A DNA stretch of 64,000 bases, from contig NZ_KI912270.1 of the NCBI RefSeq assembly GCF_000243415.2, forward strand, positions 992,001 to 1,056,000. The letters are read 5' to 3'. Source of the DNA: Mycolicibacterium tusciae JS617. Its GTDB lineage: Bacteria; Actinomycetota; Actinomycetes; Mycobacteriales; Mycobacteriaceae. Below the pieces are notes generated by a model. That model saw only the letters and a list, made by a program, of their open reading frames with translations. It ran no database searches and was not told the DNA's origin. Made by a program: the position numbers and the translations under genes. Each line of letters opens with the position of its first letter. Position 1 is the first letter of the stretch. Positions 54,419 through 63,430 of the stretch are shown here, piece after piece.

Positions 54419-55264
54419 CTACGCGACCGGGTTGGTCAGCGACGCGAGCTCGTCTCCCAGCTCACAACGCACCACGTCGCCCGGCTCGATCGCGACCGCG
54501 CCCGGCGTGCCGGTGGACAGGATGTCCCCGGGGTAGAACGGCATCACCTGGCTGTGGAAGCTGAGCAGCTCGGCGGGGGAGAACGTCATACCCGAGACGG
54601 TGTCCTTGCGGTGTACGGCGCCGTTGTGCACGGTCGCGACGCGCAAGTCCGCCAGCGGCGCATGGGCCAGCACCACGTCGAGGGTGATCAGGTCGGGTCC
54701 GAAGGAGAAGAAGGTGGGGTAGTTCTTGACCCGCGTCAGATAGCGCGGGTTCTCCATCAGCACAGCCTCAGCCGTCTGGTCGAGAACCGGTACCACGCCC
54801 GCCACGAAGGACATCGCCTCATCGACGCCGACCTGGTAGCAGGTGCGACCGATCACCAGACCCAACTCGGCCTCGGCGGTCACTTTTCCGATACCGGGCG
54901 GCACGACAATCGGTTCGCCAGGGCCGACGATGGTGTGGTCGCCCTTGATGAACGAGGCGGGTGACGTACGCGGCGCCTGCTCTCCGAGGTCGCCGGCGTG
55001 CGCGCCGTAATTGAGCCCGATGCCCAGGATCTTTCGGGGCCGCGTCCACGGGGCCAGCACGGGCGCATCGGGGTCCACGCAATCGTCATCGTCGACACCG
55101 GTGGCCACCGCAGCGGCGAGCGCGTCCAGCTGCTCAGTCGCCATGAGGGACAACAGATTCCAGGGCCCGCCGGCCAGCACTCGGTCGATCCTGGCGAGGC
55201 GGCCGTCGACCAGCGCGACGCAGGCAGCTTGTTCGTCACCCAACTTGACAGTGCGTACGCGCAT
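54419..55264 (-). CDS. Fumarylacetoacetate hydrolase (FAH)-family protein
   Basis: About 281 residues from the ATG at 55264, whose A is shared with the upstream SDR stop (TGATG). FAH fold: ILGIGLNYGAHAGDLG, FIKGDHTIVGPGEPIVVPPG, metal-binding EAELGLVIG and the final GDILSTGTPGAVAIEPGDVV. Family members hydrolyse C-C bonds in diketo acids, hydrate 2-oxopentenoate or decarboxylate oxaloacetate. It is the last gene of the operon and probably performs a late cleavage or decarboxylation step. Confidence 0.85.
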   Translation of the reverse strand: MRVRTVKLGDEQAACVALVDGRLARIDRVLAGGPWNLLSLMATEQLDALAAAVATGVDDDDCVDPDAPVLAPWTRPRKILGIGLNYGAHAGDLGEQAPRTSPASFIKGDHTIVGPGEPIVVPPGIGKVTAEAELGLVIGRTCYQVGVDEAMSFVAGVVPVLDQTAEAVLMENPRYLTRVKNYPTFFSFGPDLITLDVVLAHAPLADLRVATVHNGAVHRKDTVSGMTFSPAELLSFHSQVMPFYPGDILSTGTPGAVAIEPGDVVRCELGDELASLTNPVA

Positions 55265-56052
55265 CAGGCGATTCCCCTGATCAGGCCGCCGTCCACGCGG
55301 ACCACCGATCCGGTGACGTAGGAGGCCCTTTCGCTGCACAGAAATGCCGCCACGTCGGCGTACTCCTCGGGACGGCCATACCGCCCGAGCGCCATCGTCG
55401 CCGCGCTGTCTCGCATCACCTCGTCGGGTGAACGGCCTTCCCTTTCCGCCCTGCGTTCGTCGAGGAATCGTGTGCGGTCGGTCTCGATGCGCCCCGGCAC
55501 AATCACATTGGACGTCACACCGTCATATCCCACTTCCTCGGCGAGCGTCTTGGACCACGCGTGCAGGCTCGCCCGAAGGGTGTTCGACAGGCCGAGGTTG
55601 GGGATGGGCGCGAGCGCGCCCGACGAGGTCGACGTGAGGATCCGGCCCCACCGCCGCTCGCGCATCCCGGGCAGGACGCGGTCGGTCAGCATGATCACCG
55701 ACAGGATCATCTGGTCGAAACTCGTCCGCCATACGACGGCCTCTTGGCCGGTGACGGTCGTCGGCGGTGGGCCGCCGGTGTTGTTCACCAGGATGTCGAC
55801 GGGCCCGAGCGTCCTTTCGATTTCGGTTACGACGGACTCCATGCGATCCAGATCGCCGAGGTCCCATTCGAGTGGCAATGCCTTGACACCAGCAGCCTCC
55901 ACGCGCGACGCGGTCGCGGCCAGCCCATCGGCCGAGCGGCCCGCCAGCGCGACATTCGCGCCTTCAGCGGCCAGCCGCGACGCGATTGCGCTACCAAGGC
56001 CCCCGCTCGCACCGAGCACGAGGGCCGTGCGTCCTGATATGCCGAGATCCAT
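55264..56052 (-). CDS. SDR-family protein with atypical active site
   Basis: A 262-residue SDR. The cofactor loop GASGGLGSAIASRLAAEG and NNTGG are normal, and Ser is present in TSTSSGA. The position of YxxxK reads SNTLR (in NLGLSNTLRASLHAWSKTL), so both catalytic Tyr and Lys are absent. This divergent subgroup exists elsewhere in actinobacteria and proteobacteria; it may use a different mechanism or be a binding protein. It is coupled to the FAH gene by a one-base overlap. Confidence 0.8.
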   Translation of the reverse strand: MDLGISGRTALVLGASGGLGSAIASRLAAEGANVALAGRSADGLAATASRVEAAGVKALPLEWDLGDLDRMESVVTEIERTLGPVDILVNNTGGPPPTTVTGQEAVVWRTSFDQMILSVIMLTDRVLPGMRERRWGRILTSTSSGALAPIPNLGLSNTLRASLHAWSKTLAEEVGYDGVTSNVIVPGRIETDRTRFLDERRAEREGRSPDEVMRDSAATMALGRYGRPEEYADVAAFLCSERASYVTGSVVRVDGGLIRGIA

Positions 56053-56064
56053 TGTGGCGCTCCT

Positions 56065-56979
56065 TCAGTGGTGTGAGTGGTCAAGCGCGGGCAGAGCGGC
56101 CAGGTGCTGATCCAGCAGCGGCGCCAGCGTCGCGGGCAGCGAGCGCGCGGGTTGTCGCACCTTTCCGGAGGCGATGACACCGCGGCGTCGGAGCACCTCT
56201 TTGCGGATCGCGAGACCCACCCGCACCTGCCCTTCGAAGTTGGCCAGCGGAAGCCACGGCGCCCATACGTCGCGGGCGGCAGCAAAGCCGCCTTCGCGGT
56301 GAGCGGTCAATACGGCGGCCAGCGCCGCGGGATGGCTGAAGCCGGTCATCGCACCCGCCGAACCCGCGGCCAGTTCGTCGAGCAGACCCACACCGCCGAG
56401 TCCGCCGAACACCGGAACGTCGAGCCTGGGCGCCAAGTATGTGATCGCCACGGACGTCGGTGGTGTCTCGGATTTGACGCCGACCACGAAGGGGCACGAC
56501 TCCACGATGTTGCACACCTGCTCATCGCTCACGGTGATCCCCGAGACGACCGGATAATCCTGTAGCAGGATGCCGATGCCCGTCGCGTCATACAGCCCGC
56601 GAAGTGCCGAGACGGCCACCGCGGGATTTGCGTCGGCGATCTGTGCCATCAGCGCCACCGGTGGGCGCGGTAGGGCGCCGGTCAGTCGTCGTGCCTGTGA
56701 AACCGCGGCATCGGGGTCCCGTTCGGATAGTCCGAGTACGTACGGCAGATCGGTTTGGGACGCGACGGTGTGGGCCACTTCGTCGGCCTCGTCGGCGTCA
56801 AGTGCCGCGGCCTCACCGAAGACGCCGAGCGCGACCAACCCGTCGCATCCGTCGGCGGCGAAGGATTCGACCTCGCTGCACAGTGATGCGATATCGACGG
56901 CGAGGCCTTCATCGAACGGCGTGGCGAGCACACCCCAAAGACCTTGAGAAATAACTCTATTCACCCGCACTCCCGACAT
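56065..56979 (-). CDS. DapA-family (N-acetylneuraminate lyase-type) aldolase
   Basis: A 304-residue TIM-barrel class I lyase. The strand WGVLATPFDEGLAVD opens the fold, the catalytic Tyr lies in LLQDYPVVSG and the Schiff-base Lys in VVGVKSETPP. Unlike lysine-pathway DapA it sits in a catabolic operon, so a retro-aldol on a 2-oxo acid (giving pyruvate plus an aldehyde), or a dehydration, is more likely. The start overlaps the lhgO stop by 23 bases; GTG codons at 56970 or 56964 are possible alternatives. Confidence 0.8.
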   Translation of the reverse strand: MSGVRVNRVISQGLWGVLATPFDEGLAVDIASLCSEVESFAADGCDGLVALGVFGEAAALDADEADEVAHTVASQTDLPYVLGLSERDPDAAVSQARRLTGALPRPPVALMAQIADANPAVAVSALRGLYDATGIGILLQDYPVVSGITVSDEQVCNIVESCPFVVGVKSETPPTSVAITYLAPRLDVPVFGGLGGVGLLDELAAGSAGAMTGFSHPAALAAVLTAHREGGFAAARDVWAPWLPLANFEGQVRVGLAIRKEVLRRRGVIASGKVRQPARSLPATLAPLLDQHLAALPALDHSHH

Positions 56980-58177
56980 CTGCGATCATGGACACGACGT
57001 GCTCTGCAATCGCGAGCGCGGACGTCGCGGCCGGCGACGGCGCATTGCGCAGCAGCGCGATGCGGTCGCGGATGCTGATCCGGAAGTCGTCGACCAATGC
57101 GCCGTCGGCCTCGAGGGCCTGTGCGCGGACCCCCGCGGTGCCGGCCACCACGTCGTCGTCGCTCATCTCTGGGACGTAGGCGCGGGCCCCCGCCATGAAC
57201 CTCCGCTTGCTCAGCGAGCCGTACATCTCGCGGATCCCGGTGCGCCAGTGCTGACGGGCGAACCGCCAGAATGCCGGTGTGCGAGCAATTTCGGACAGGT
57301 CACGCGCCGAGAACGTGCGCCAGGTGTAGCCCTCCCGGGCCAGCGCCAGTACCGCGTTGGGGCCGACGAACACCTCGCCGTCGACGCGCGGGGTGATGTG
57401 GACTCCGAGGAACGGGTATCGGGGGTCGGGCACTGGATACACGAGTCCATTGACCAGGCCGCGGCGCTGTGGCTTCAACGCGTAGTACTCGCCGCGGAAC
57501 GGCATGATGACGGGCTCGGGGCCGTCGGCGGCGAGTTCGGCGAGTCGGTCGCTCTGCAATCCGCCGCAGGCGATGATCTGGTCGAAGGCTTCCTGATAGG
57601 TACCGCCTGCCGTGCGTGCGGTGACGACGACCTCGGTGTCAGTAGATCGGAGGCCGATAACTTCTTGTCCGAGCAGAATTTTCGCCCCCGCAGCGACGGC
57701 GTCTGCGGCGAGCGCCTGGGTCACCTCTGCGAAATCGACAATCGACGTCGTGGGTGAATGCAGGGCGGCGACACCGCGCACGTGCGGTTCGAGCTCGCGC
57801 AACTCCTCGGGCCCGATTATGCGGACGCCCGGGACTCCGTTGGCCAGTGCACGTTCTTCGATATTGCCCAGCCGTGCGCGCTCGATGTCGTCCAGCGCCA
57901 CGAGCACCTTGCCGCATTCGATGCGCCGGATGCCGCGCTGCGCACAGAACTCCTCGAGGAGGCCGACGCCGCGACGGCAGAGCAGGGCCTTGTTCGAACC
58001 GGGTTGGTAGTACAGGCCGGCATGGACGACACCGCTGTTGCGTCCCGTTTGGTGCGTGGCGAGACGATCCTCCTTCTCGAACAACGTCACCTGCGAGTCG
58101 GGCCTGCGGGTCAGGATCTCGCGCGCAATGGCGACACCGACGATCCCACCGCCGACGACAGCGACCCGGTCGCTCAT
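56957..58177 (-). CDS. lhgO: L-2-hydroxyglutarate oxidase
   Basis: A 406-residue FAD enzyme with VAVVGGGIVGVAIAREIL, the LATHQTGRNSGVVHAGLYY segment characteristic of LhgO, PFRGEYYALKP and GVHITPRVDGEVFVGPNAV. It oxidises L-2-hydroxyglutarate to 2-oxoglutarate, passing electrons to the membrane quinone pool. Its ATG overlaps the CoA-transferase stop (ATGA). It links the operon to glutarate or hydroxyglutarate metabolism. Confidence 0.9.
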   Translation of the reverse strand: MSDRVAVVGGGIVGVAIAREILTRRPDSQVTLFEKEDRLATHQTGRNSGVVHAGLYYQPGSNKALLCRRGVGLLEEFCAQRGIRRIECGKVLVALDDIERARLGNIEERALANGVPGVRIIGPEELRELEPHVRGVAALHSPTTSIVDFAEVTQALAADAVAAGAKILLGQEVIGLRSTDTEVVVTARTAGGTYQEAFDQIIACGGLQSDRLAELAADGPEPVIMPFRGEYYALKPQRRGLVNGLVYPVPDPRYPFLGVHITPRVDGEVFVGPNAVLALAREGYTWRTFSARDLSEIARTPAFWRFARQHWRTGIREMYGSLSKRRFMAGARAYVPEMSDDDVVAGTAGVRAQALEADGALVDDFRISIRDRIALLRNAPSPAATSALAIAEHVVSMIADVGSAGE

Positions 58178-59340
58178 CGGCAGCCTCCAGCGCGCACATA
58201 GTCGGCGAACACGTCGTCCTGATCGACTCCCAGCGCCGGTGGCGGCTCGCGGCGCGGTTCGGTGTGCTCGGACAGGCGCAGCGGTGAGCCAGGGACGTCG
58301 AGGTCACCCAGTGTGGGATGCGGCAAAGTCAGCACCATCGATTCGCGAACCTGCTCCCAATCGTAGACCTCGGGGATGGTGCGGATCCTGCCTGCGGGAA
58401 CACCGGCGGCGTCCAGCGCATAGAGAACCTCATCGGCCGAGCGATCGGCGAGCAGCGCGTCGATCTCCTTCTGCAGAGCGTCGGCATGTGCCACTCGCGC
58501 CGAGTTGGTGGCGAGGTCGGGCCGGTCGGGGTCCAGTCCCATGATTGACGCGAACTTCCGCCACAGCGAATTCGAGGCGACCGCGATCGCGATGTCGGCG
58601 TCCGCGCAGCCGAACACCCCGTACGGCGCGATTGAAGGATGCCTGTTGCCGGTCAACACCGGCTCGACACCGGCGGCGAGCCAGCCGACGCCATGAAAGA
58701 CATGAACGCCGACAACCGCTGCGAGAAGCGAGGTTTCGACATGCTGACCGCGTCCGGTGCGTTCACGTGCCTGCAGGGCGGTCATCACGCCGAACGCCCC
58801 GAACATGCCCGCAAGAATATCGGCGATGGGAATGCCGACGCGCTGTGGCGAGCCGCCGGGGTGGCCGGTGAGCGTCATCAGTCCGCCTTCGGCCTGCACG
58901 ATCTGATCGAACCCGGGGCGTTTTCCGTCGGGCCCGCCACGGCCGAAGCCGGTGATGGACAAGGTGACCAACCTCGGGTTGGCGGCTCGCAGGTCGTCGA
59001 GTCCGAGGCCGAGGCGTTCGAGTACGCCGGGGCGATAGTTCTCGACGAGCACGTCGGCCTGACTCGCGAGCCATCGCAGGCGGTCAGCGCCGTCCGCGGA
59101 CTTGAGGTCGAGCACGACGGAACGCTTGTTGCGGTTGGCGCTCATGTAGTACGCCGACTCGCGATGGCCGTTGCGGTCGACGTAGGGCAGCCAGCCCCGG
59201 CTGTCGTCACCTGTCGGTGGTTCGACCTTGATCACTTCGGCGCCGGCGTCGGCCATCATCATGGTCGCGTAGGGCCCCGCCAGCGCGCGGCTCAGATCCA
59301 CGACCCGCATGTCGGACAGCGGTCGATGTGCGTTCTTCAT
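58174..59340 (-). CDS. CaiB/BaiF (class III) CoA-transferase
   Basis: About 388 residues from the ATG at 59340, which overlaps the stop of the AbrB-like gene. Family features: MRVVDLSRALAGPYATMMMADAG, KVEPPTGDDSRGW, NRNKRSVVLDLK, and the GFDQIVQAEGGLMTLTG active-site region. It moves CoA between an organic acid and an acyl-CoA donor such as succinyl-CoA. In this operon it probably activates the acid imported by TctABC. Confidence 0.9.
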   Translation of the reverse strand: MKNAHRPLSDMRVVDLSRALAGPYATMMMADAGAEVIKVEPPTGDDSRGWLPYVDRNGHRESAYYMSANRNKRSVVLDLKSADGADRLRWLASQADVLVENYRPGVLERLGLGLDDLRAANPRLVTLSITGFGRGGPDGKRPGFDQIVQAEGGLMTLTGHPGGSPQRVGIPIADILAGMFGAFGVMTALQARERTGRGQHVETSLLAAVVGVHVFHGVGWLAAGVEPVLTGNRHPSIAPYGVFGCADADIAIAVASNSLWRKFASIMGLDPDRPDLATNSARVAHADALQKEIDALLADRSADEVLYALDAAGVPAGRIRTIPEVYDWEQVRESMVLTLPHPTLGDLDVPGSPLRLSEHTEPRREPPPALGVDQDDVFADYVRAGGCR

Positions 59341-59837
59341 GTATGCCCTCCCATCATTCTGAGGCCGACCGTCATCAGCACGATCACCGAGGTGATCCGG
59401 AGGACGTGCACGGTCAGCACGATCGGCACATTGGCACCTGCACCCGCGGACAACGCACCCATCTGGGCGATGCCGCCCGGCGCGGTGGCCAGCAGCGCGG
59501 TCAACGAGTCGAACGAGGTGAACTTCCACAGCAGCCACGCCGCCACCAGTCCGAACACCAGGAATGCCACCACGGTCACGACGATCGGCACGGCCGCGGC
59601 CTTCAGCTGCTTCAGCGTCTCGGTATTCACCCCGACTCCCAGCAGCCAACCGAGGCAGGCGAAGACGATCCACTTACCTGCGGACCCGATCTCAAACGCC
59701 GACGACGTGAAGATGTTCACCAGTGCGACGCCCACCATCGCGCCCAGCAGCGGCGCGGCCGGCAGATGCAACAGTGTTGCGATGGTGGCGCCGATGATCG
59801 CAGCCGCGGCCGTCAGCGCCAGCGAACCGAGGTTCAT
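59337..59837 (-). CDS. AbrB-family (pfam05145-like) membrane protein
   Basis: A 166-residue hydrophobic protein with five or six spans and the AbrB-like motif TAPGGIAQMGAL. It corresponds to one half of the usual duplicated AbrB transmembrane protein. It overlaps by ATGA with both neighbours. Such half-size proteins often accompany TctABC transporters and may assist transport; the role is unproven. Confidence 0.75.
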   Translation of the reverse strand: MNLGSLALTAAAAIIGATIATLLHLPAAPLLGAMVGVALVNIFTSSAFEIGSAGKWIVFACLGWLLGVGVNTETLKQLKAAAVPIVVTVVAFLVFGLVAAWLLWKFTSFDSLTALLATAPGGIAQMGALSAGAGANVPIVLTVHVLRITSVIVLMTVGLRMMGGHT

Positions 59838-61405
59838 GCCGCGTGTTCCGGATCTCGGTCACGGTCATGGTCATGGTCACCGCGCCTGCGCGCCGAAAGT
59901 GACTGCAGGGCACGTGCTGTGGCATGCCGCAAGGGATTCGCGACCAGGGGGATGGTGAGCAGGAACACGATGAACACCAGGATGCCCATGGACGTTCCGC
60001 GTTCGACGAAGACCCCGAGGCTGCCACCGCTGATCACCATTGTTTGTCGTAACGTCTCCTCGGCCATCGGCCCGAGCACCAGGGCGATGACAAGCGCGGC
60101 GGGGGAGAGCCCGTATTGGCGCATGAAGAACCCGAGGACACCGCACACCAGCATGATCTGCACGTCGACGAAGCTCTTGTTGACGGCGAAGGTGCCGAGG
60201 ACGCAGAGCACGATGATGATCGGTCCGAGAACCCTAAACGGCACGCGCGCGATGCTGGCGAAGGCGGGGATGCAGAAGACGTTGACGCCCAACAGCATCA
60301 CGTTGCCAAGGAACATGCTGGCGATCAGACCCCAGGCGAACTCCGGGTTCTGTTCCATCAGCAGCGGCCCTGGCTGCAGACCCCACATCAGGAATCCGCC
60401 GAGCAGCACCGCGGTGGCACCGCCACCGGGGATGCCGAGGGTGAGCAGCGGGATCATCGCGCCCGACGATGCGGCGTTGTTCGCCGCTTCCGGCCCGACC
60501 AGTCCGGGCATCGCGCCCTTACCGAACTTCCATGGCGTGCGGGAGATCGACTTCTCGACGTTGTAGGACATCAGCGAAGCGACCGTCGCACCGGCCCCCG
60601 GTGTCGTCCCGATACCGAAACCGAGAAAGGATCCTCGCAGCGAGGGGCCTACAGATTCGCGGAAGTCGTTGCGGTTGGGCCAGAATCCGCGGCTGCGTGC
60701 CGAGACACCGAAGAACTTCAGCTTCTCCAGATGCCCACCCCGCCACAGCGTGTGCAGCACCTCGCCGATCGCGAACAGGCCGATCGCGACCGGGATGAAG
60801 TCGACGCCGTTGATGAGCTCCACCGTGCCGAATGTGTAGCGCTGCTCACCGCCGCCGATGTCGATACCGACGGTGCCGATGGCGAAGCCGATCAGGGCCG
60901 ATAGCGCGCCGAGCAGCTTGTTCCCGCGCAGAATGACGATGACCGTCAACAGGCCGGCCATGACGACGAGGAAGTACTCCGGCGGCCCGAATGTCTTGGC
61001 GAATGACGCCATCGCCGGGGCGGCGAAGGTCAGCAGGCAGGCCCCGATGATGCCCGCGACGAACGACGCCAATGCGGCCATGACCAGCGCGGGCCCGGCA
61101 CGCCCTTGTTTGGCGAGCGGGTATCCGTCGAACGTGCTTGCCACCGTGGCGGACTCACCCGGTGTGTTGATCAGCACCGACGTGATCGTGCCGCCGTACA
61201 TCGCGCCGTAGTAGACGGCGGCCAGCATCACGATGGCACCCGTCGGGTCGAGTCCGAACGTCACGGGCAGCAGAATCGCCAGGCCGGCCGAGGGGCCGAC
61301 GCCGGGGATGACGCCGACGACCATGCCGATCATCACGCCGAAAACGAGCAGCAGAACGTTTTGCACCGTCAGCAGTGCGACGATACCGGTCATCAATTCA
61401 TGCAT
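59834..61405 (-). CDS. tctA: Tripartite tricarboxylate transporter, large permease TctA
   Basis: A 523-residue membrane protein with about twelve spans. TctA signatures are GVIPGVGPSAGLAILLPVTF near the start, a second LGIPGGGATAVLLGG-type motif around residue 330, and GIGTTPGAGATVASLMSYNVE. It forms the main channel of the secondary transporter, driven by ion gradient and fed by the TctC binding protein. A His/Asp-rich C-terminal tail (RRRGDHDHDRDRD) is unusual and could bind metal. Confidence 0.9.
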   Translation of the reverse strand: MHELMTGIVALLTVQNVLLLVFGVMIGMVVGVIPGVGPSAGLAILLPVTFGLDPTGAIVMLAAVYYGAMYGGTITSVLINTPGESATVASTFDGYPLAKQGRAGPALVMAALASFVAGIIGACLLTFAAPAMASFAKTFGPPEYFLVVMAGLLTVIVILRGNKLLGALSALIGFAIGTVGIDIGGGEQRYTFGTVELINGVDFIPVAIGLFAIGEVLHTLWRGGHLEKLKFFGVSARSRGFWPNRNDFRESVGPSLRGSFLGFGIGTTPGAGATVASLMSYNVEKSISRTPWKFGKGAMPGLVGPEAANNAASSGAMIPLLTLGIPGGGATAVLLGGFLMWGLQPGPLLMEQNPEFAWGLIASMFLGNVMLLGVNVFCIPAFASIARVPFRVLGPIIIVLCVLGTFAVNKSFVDVQIMLVCGVLGFFMRQYGLSPAALVIALVLGPMAEETLRQTMVISGGSLGVFVERGTSMGILVFIVFLLTIPLVANPLRHATARALQSLSARRRGDHDHDRDRDPEHAA

Positions 61406-61415
61406 GTGTCACACC

Positions 61416-61970
61416 TCATCCGAGCGGCAGGATGCCCTGCGGCAGACCAACATTGAGTCCGGTTTGGAATGCCAGGTACAAGAGGACGGGTATAGCGATC
61501 GCGATGATGACGGCGCGAATATGGTGCTCGGGATCGAGGAACCACAGCGTTGCGCCCAGGAAGAGGATGCCCGCGACGACGGCACCCAGGATGCCGAACA
61601 GCGCGACGAACAGCGTGGCCGCGACGATGAAGCCGAGCAACGCGATCGGGTGCCGTCCGAGATCGGGTTCGGCGATCTCGTCGGCCGCCTCGGCCTGGCT
61701 GACGGGCTTTTCGGTGCGCCGCGACACGATCTCACGGACACCCGCGAGCACCGTCACGGCCATCGTGGTGAATCCGAGGATCCGCGGAAAGAACCCCGGA
61801 CCGATCCGGCCCGCCTGGGTGCGCCACTCCATGCCCATCGCCATCTCGGTGTAGACCGCGAAGACGAGTAGCAGCACACCCAGGAAGGCCAGCTTGGGCC
61901 AATCGACGTTCCGGCTCGTCGGCTGCTCTGACACTTTCACGCGGATCGGTTGCGGTGCGGTTGCGGTCAC
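61416..61970 (-). CDS. tctB: Tripartite tricarboxylate transporter, small permease TctB
   Basis: A 184-residue protein with four hydrophobic spans (about 27-45, 58-80, 105-135, 145-175) and the TctB pattern GPGFFPRILG after the first span. It pairs with TctA. Its stop lies 10 bp before the TctA start and its ATG overlaps the TctC stop (ATGA). Confidence 0.85.
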   Translation of the reverse strand: MTATAPQPIRVKVSEQPTSRNVDWPKLAFLGVLLLVFAVYTEMAMGMEWRTQAGRIGPGFFPRILGFTTMAVTVLAGVREIVSRRTEKPVSQAEAADEIAEPDLGRHPIALLGFIVAATLFVALFGILGAVVAGILFLGATLWFLDPEHHIRAVIIAIAIPVLLYLAFQTGLNVGLPQGILPLG

Positions 61971-62947
61971 AGCGCTCCCTGCTCCTTCAAAGTGCTCTCG
62001 AACTCGGCCGTGGTGGTCTCGAGGTACTTGGTGAAATCGTCACCCCACAGCTCGTTCTTGGTCAGGTAGTTCTGGTCCAGGTACTGCGTCCACTGGTCGG
62101 ACTTGACCACTTGCTGCATGGTCTGGATCCACCAGTCGCGGGCGTAGTCCGGCACCTCGGGCGGAAGTATCAGGCCGCGCGGCATCGATGGCAGATCGGT
62201 CATGCCCTTCTCGGCGCCCGTCGGAACCTCGGGAAGTGCCGCGAGGCGCTCCTTGCCGGTGAACAGCAGCGGCGTCATCTCACGTCCTTCAACCTGCCCC
62301 AGGATGGAACCGGGATTGGACACCATCGCGTCGAGCGCGCCACTCAGGAGCGAGGTCTGCACCTGGCCCTCTTCGTTGTAGGGCACGTACTCGATCTCGT
62401 AGCCGGCGTGCTCGGCGATCAGCGATTGAAGAATGAAATCGACGTTCACCGTGCCGATTCCTCCGACGACCACTTTGCCCTTGCCCTTCGCGAAGTTGAC
62501 CCAGTCCTCGAAGGACTTGATGTTGCTCTTGCCGTCGACGAGCAGCAGTGCGTCGTCGGTGGCCATTAGGCCCACATGGGTGAAGTCCTTGTACGTCCAT
62601 CCCGGATCTGCCTGCAGCGGTGTGGTGAGGAACGAGCCAGAGGTGGTCGAAATGTTGTACGGATCACCGGCTTTCGACATCAGGTAGCCCCAGCCGGTTG
62701 CGCCGCTGCCACCCTCACGGTTCTCCACCGCGATGTTGGCGGGATAGAGCTTCTCGTCCTGGATTATTTGGACGAGCTTGCGGGCCATCAGGTCGTTGCC
62801 ACCGCCAGGCCCGAATGCGATGGTCCAGTCGAGATCCTGGGAGGGGTAGTCCTGCGCGGATTCGGAGCTGGTGCTCCCACCGCTACATGCGGAGAGCACA
62901 AGGGCTATCACGGCGAAGATTGTCGTCACTAAGACTTTCAGTCGCAT
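61967..62947 (-). CDS. tctC: Tripartite tricarboxylate transporter substrate-binding lipoprotein TctC
   Basis: A 326-residue exported solute-binding protein (Bug family). The signal ends in lipobox LSAC with Cys21, and a Ser/Gly linker follows. The Bug-type fold shows IAFGPGGGNDLMARKL, VENREGGSGATGWGYL and DAMVSNPGSILGQVEGRE. The usual Asp that grips a carboxylate is in this first loop. It delivers an unidentified di- or tricarboxylate to TctAB. Confidence 0.9.
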   Translation of the reverse strand: MRLKVLVTTIFAVIALVLSACSGGSTSSESAQDYPSQDLDWTIAFGPGGGNDLMARKLVQIIQDEKLYPANIAVENREGGSGATGWGYLMSKAGDPYNISTTSGSFLTTPLQADPGWTYKDFTHVGLMATDDALLLVDGKSNIKSFEDWVNFAKGKGKVVVGGIGTVNVDFILQSLIAEHAGYEIEYVPYNEEGQVQTSLLSGALDAMVSNPGSILGQVEGREMTPLLFTGKERLAALPEVPTGAEKGMTDLPSMPRGLILPPEVPDYARDWWIQTMQQVVKSDQWTQYLDQNYLTKNELWGDDFTKYLETTTAEFESTLKEQGAL

Positions 62948-62980
62948 GGTGTTTCTCCTCGTTGAGTGATGGGTTGGGGT

Positions 62981-63430
62981 CTATTCGGGGGAGTGTCTGA
63001 ACCAGGAACCGGAGGCGACGGCTGCAAGTCGTCCTTGGTCGTCGACCATCCGCGATTCGAGCGCGACGATGCGCCGGCCGGGCTTGAGAATGCGGCCGGT
63101 GCAGACGACGTTGCTCTTGACAGGGCGCAGGAATCGCATCTCCATCTGGATCGTCGACCCGGCCGAAAGGAAGCGCTGACACGCATGGCCCATCGAGATA
63201 TCCAGTGCGGTCGACAGCACACCGCCGTGCATGGCGCCGCCCGCGTTGCATAGATGCAACGCGAAAGGCAGTGTCACCGAGCATGATTGCTCGTCGTCGT
63301 GATAGGCGATCGACAGCCCGAGGAAGTGGATGAGGAAATAGCGTCCGAACTCCGGCACGGCGGTGGCCGCCGCATACTGCGCGGCCTCGACCGGGTCGGG
63401 TATCGAACGCACGGAACCGGTGGTGGTCAT
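62981..63430 (-). CDS. PaaI-family hotdog thioesterase
   Basis: About 149 residues from the ATG at 63430, which overlaps the enoyl-CoA hydratase stop (ATGA). The hotdog motif is HLCNAGGAMHGGVLSTALDISMG with the catalytic HGG and Asp. MEMRFLRPVKSN follows. It probably hydrolyses an acyl-CoA intermediate or frees trapped CoA in the pathway of this operon. Confidence 0.85.
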   Translation of the reverse strand: MTTTGSVRSIPDPVEAAQYAAATAVPEFGRYFLIHFLGLSIAYHDDEQSCSVTLPFALHLCNAGGAMHGGVLSTALDISMGHACQRFLSAGSTIQMEMRFLRPVKSNVVCTGRILKPGRRIVALESRMVDDQGRLAAVASGSWFRHSPE

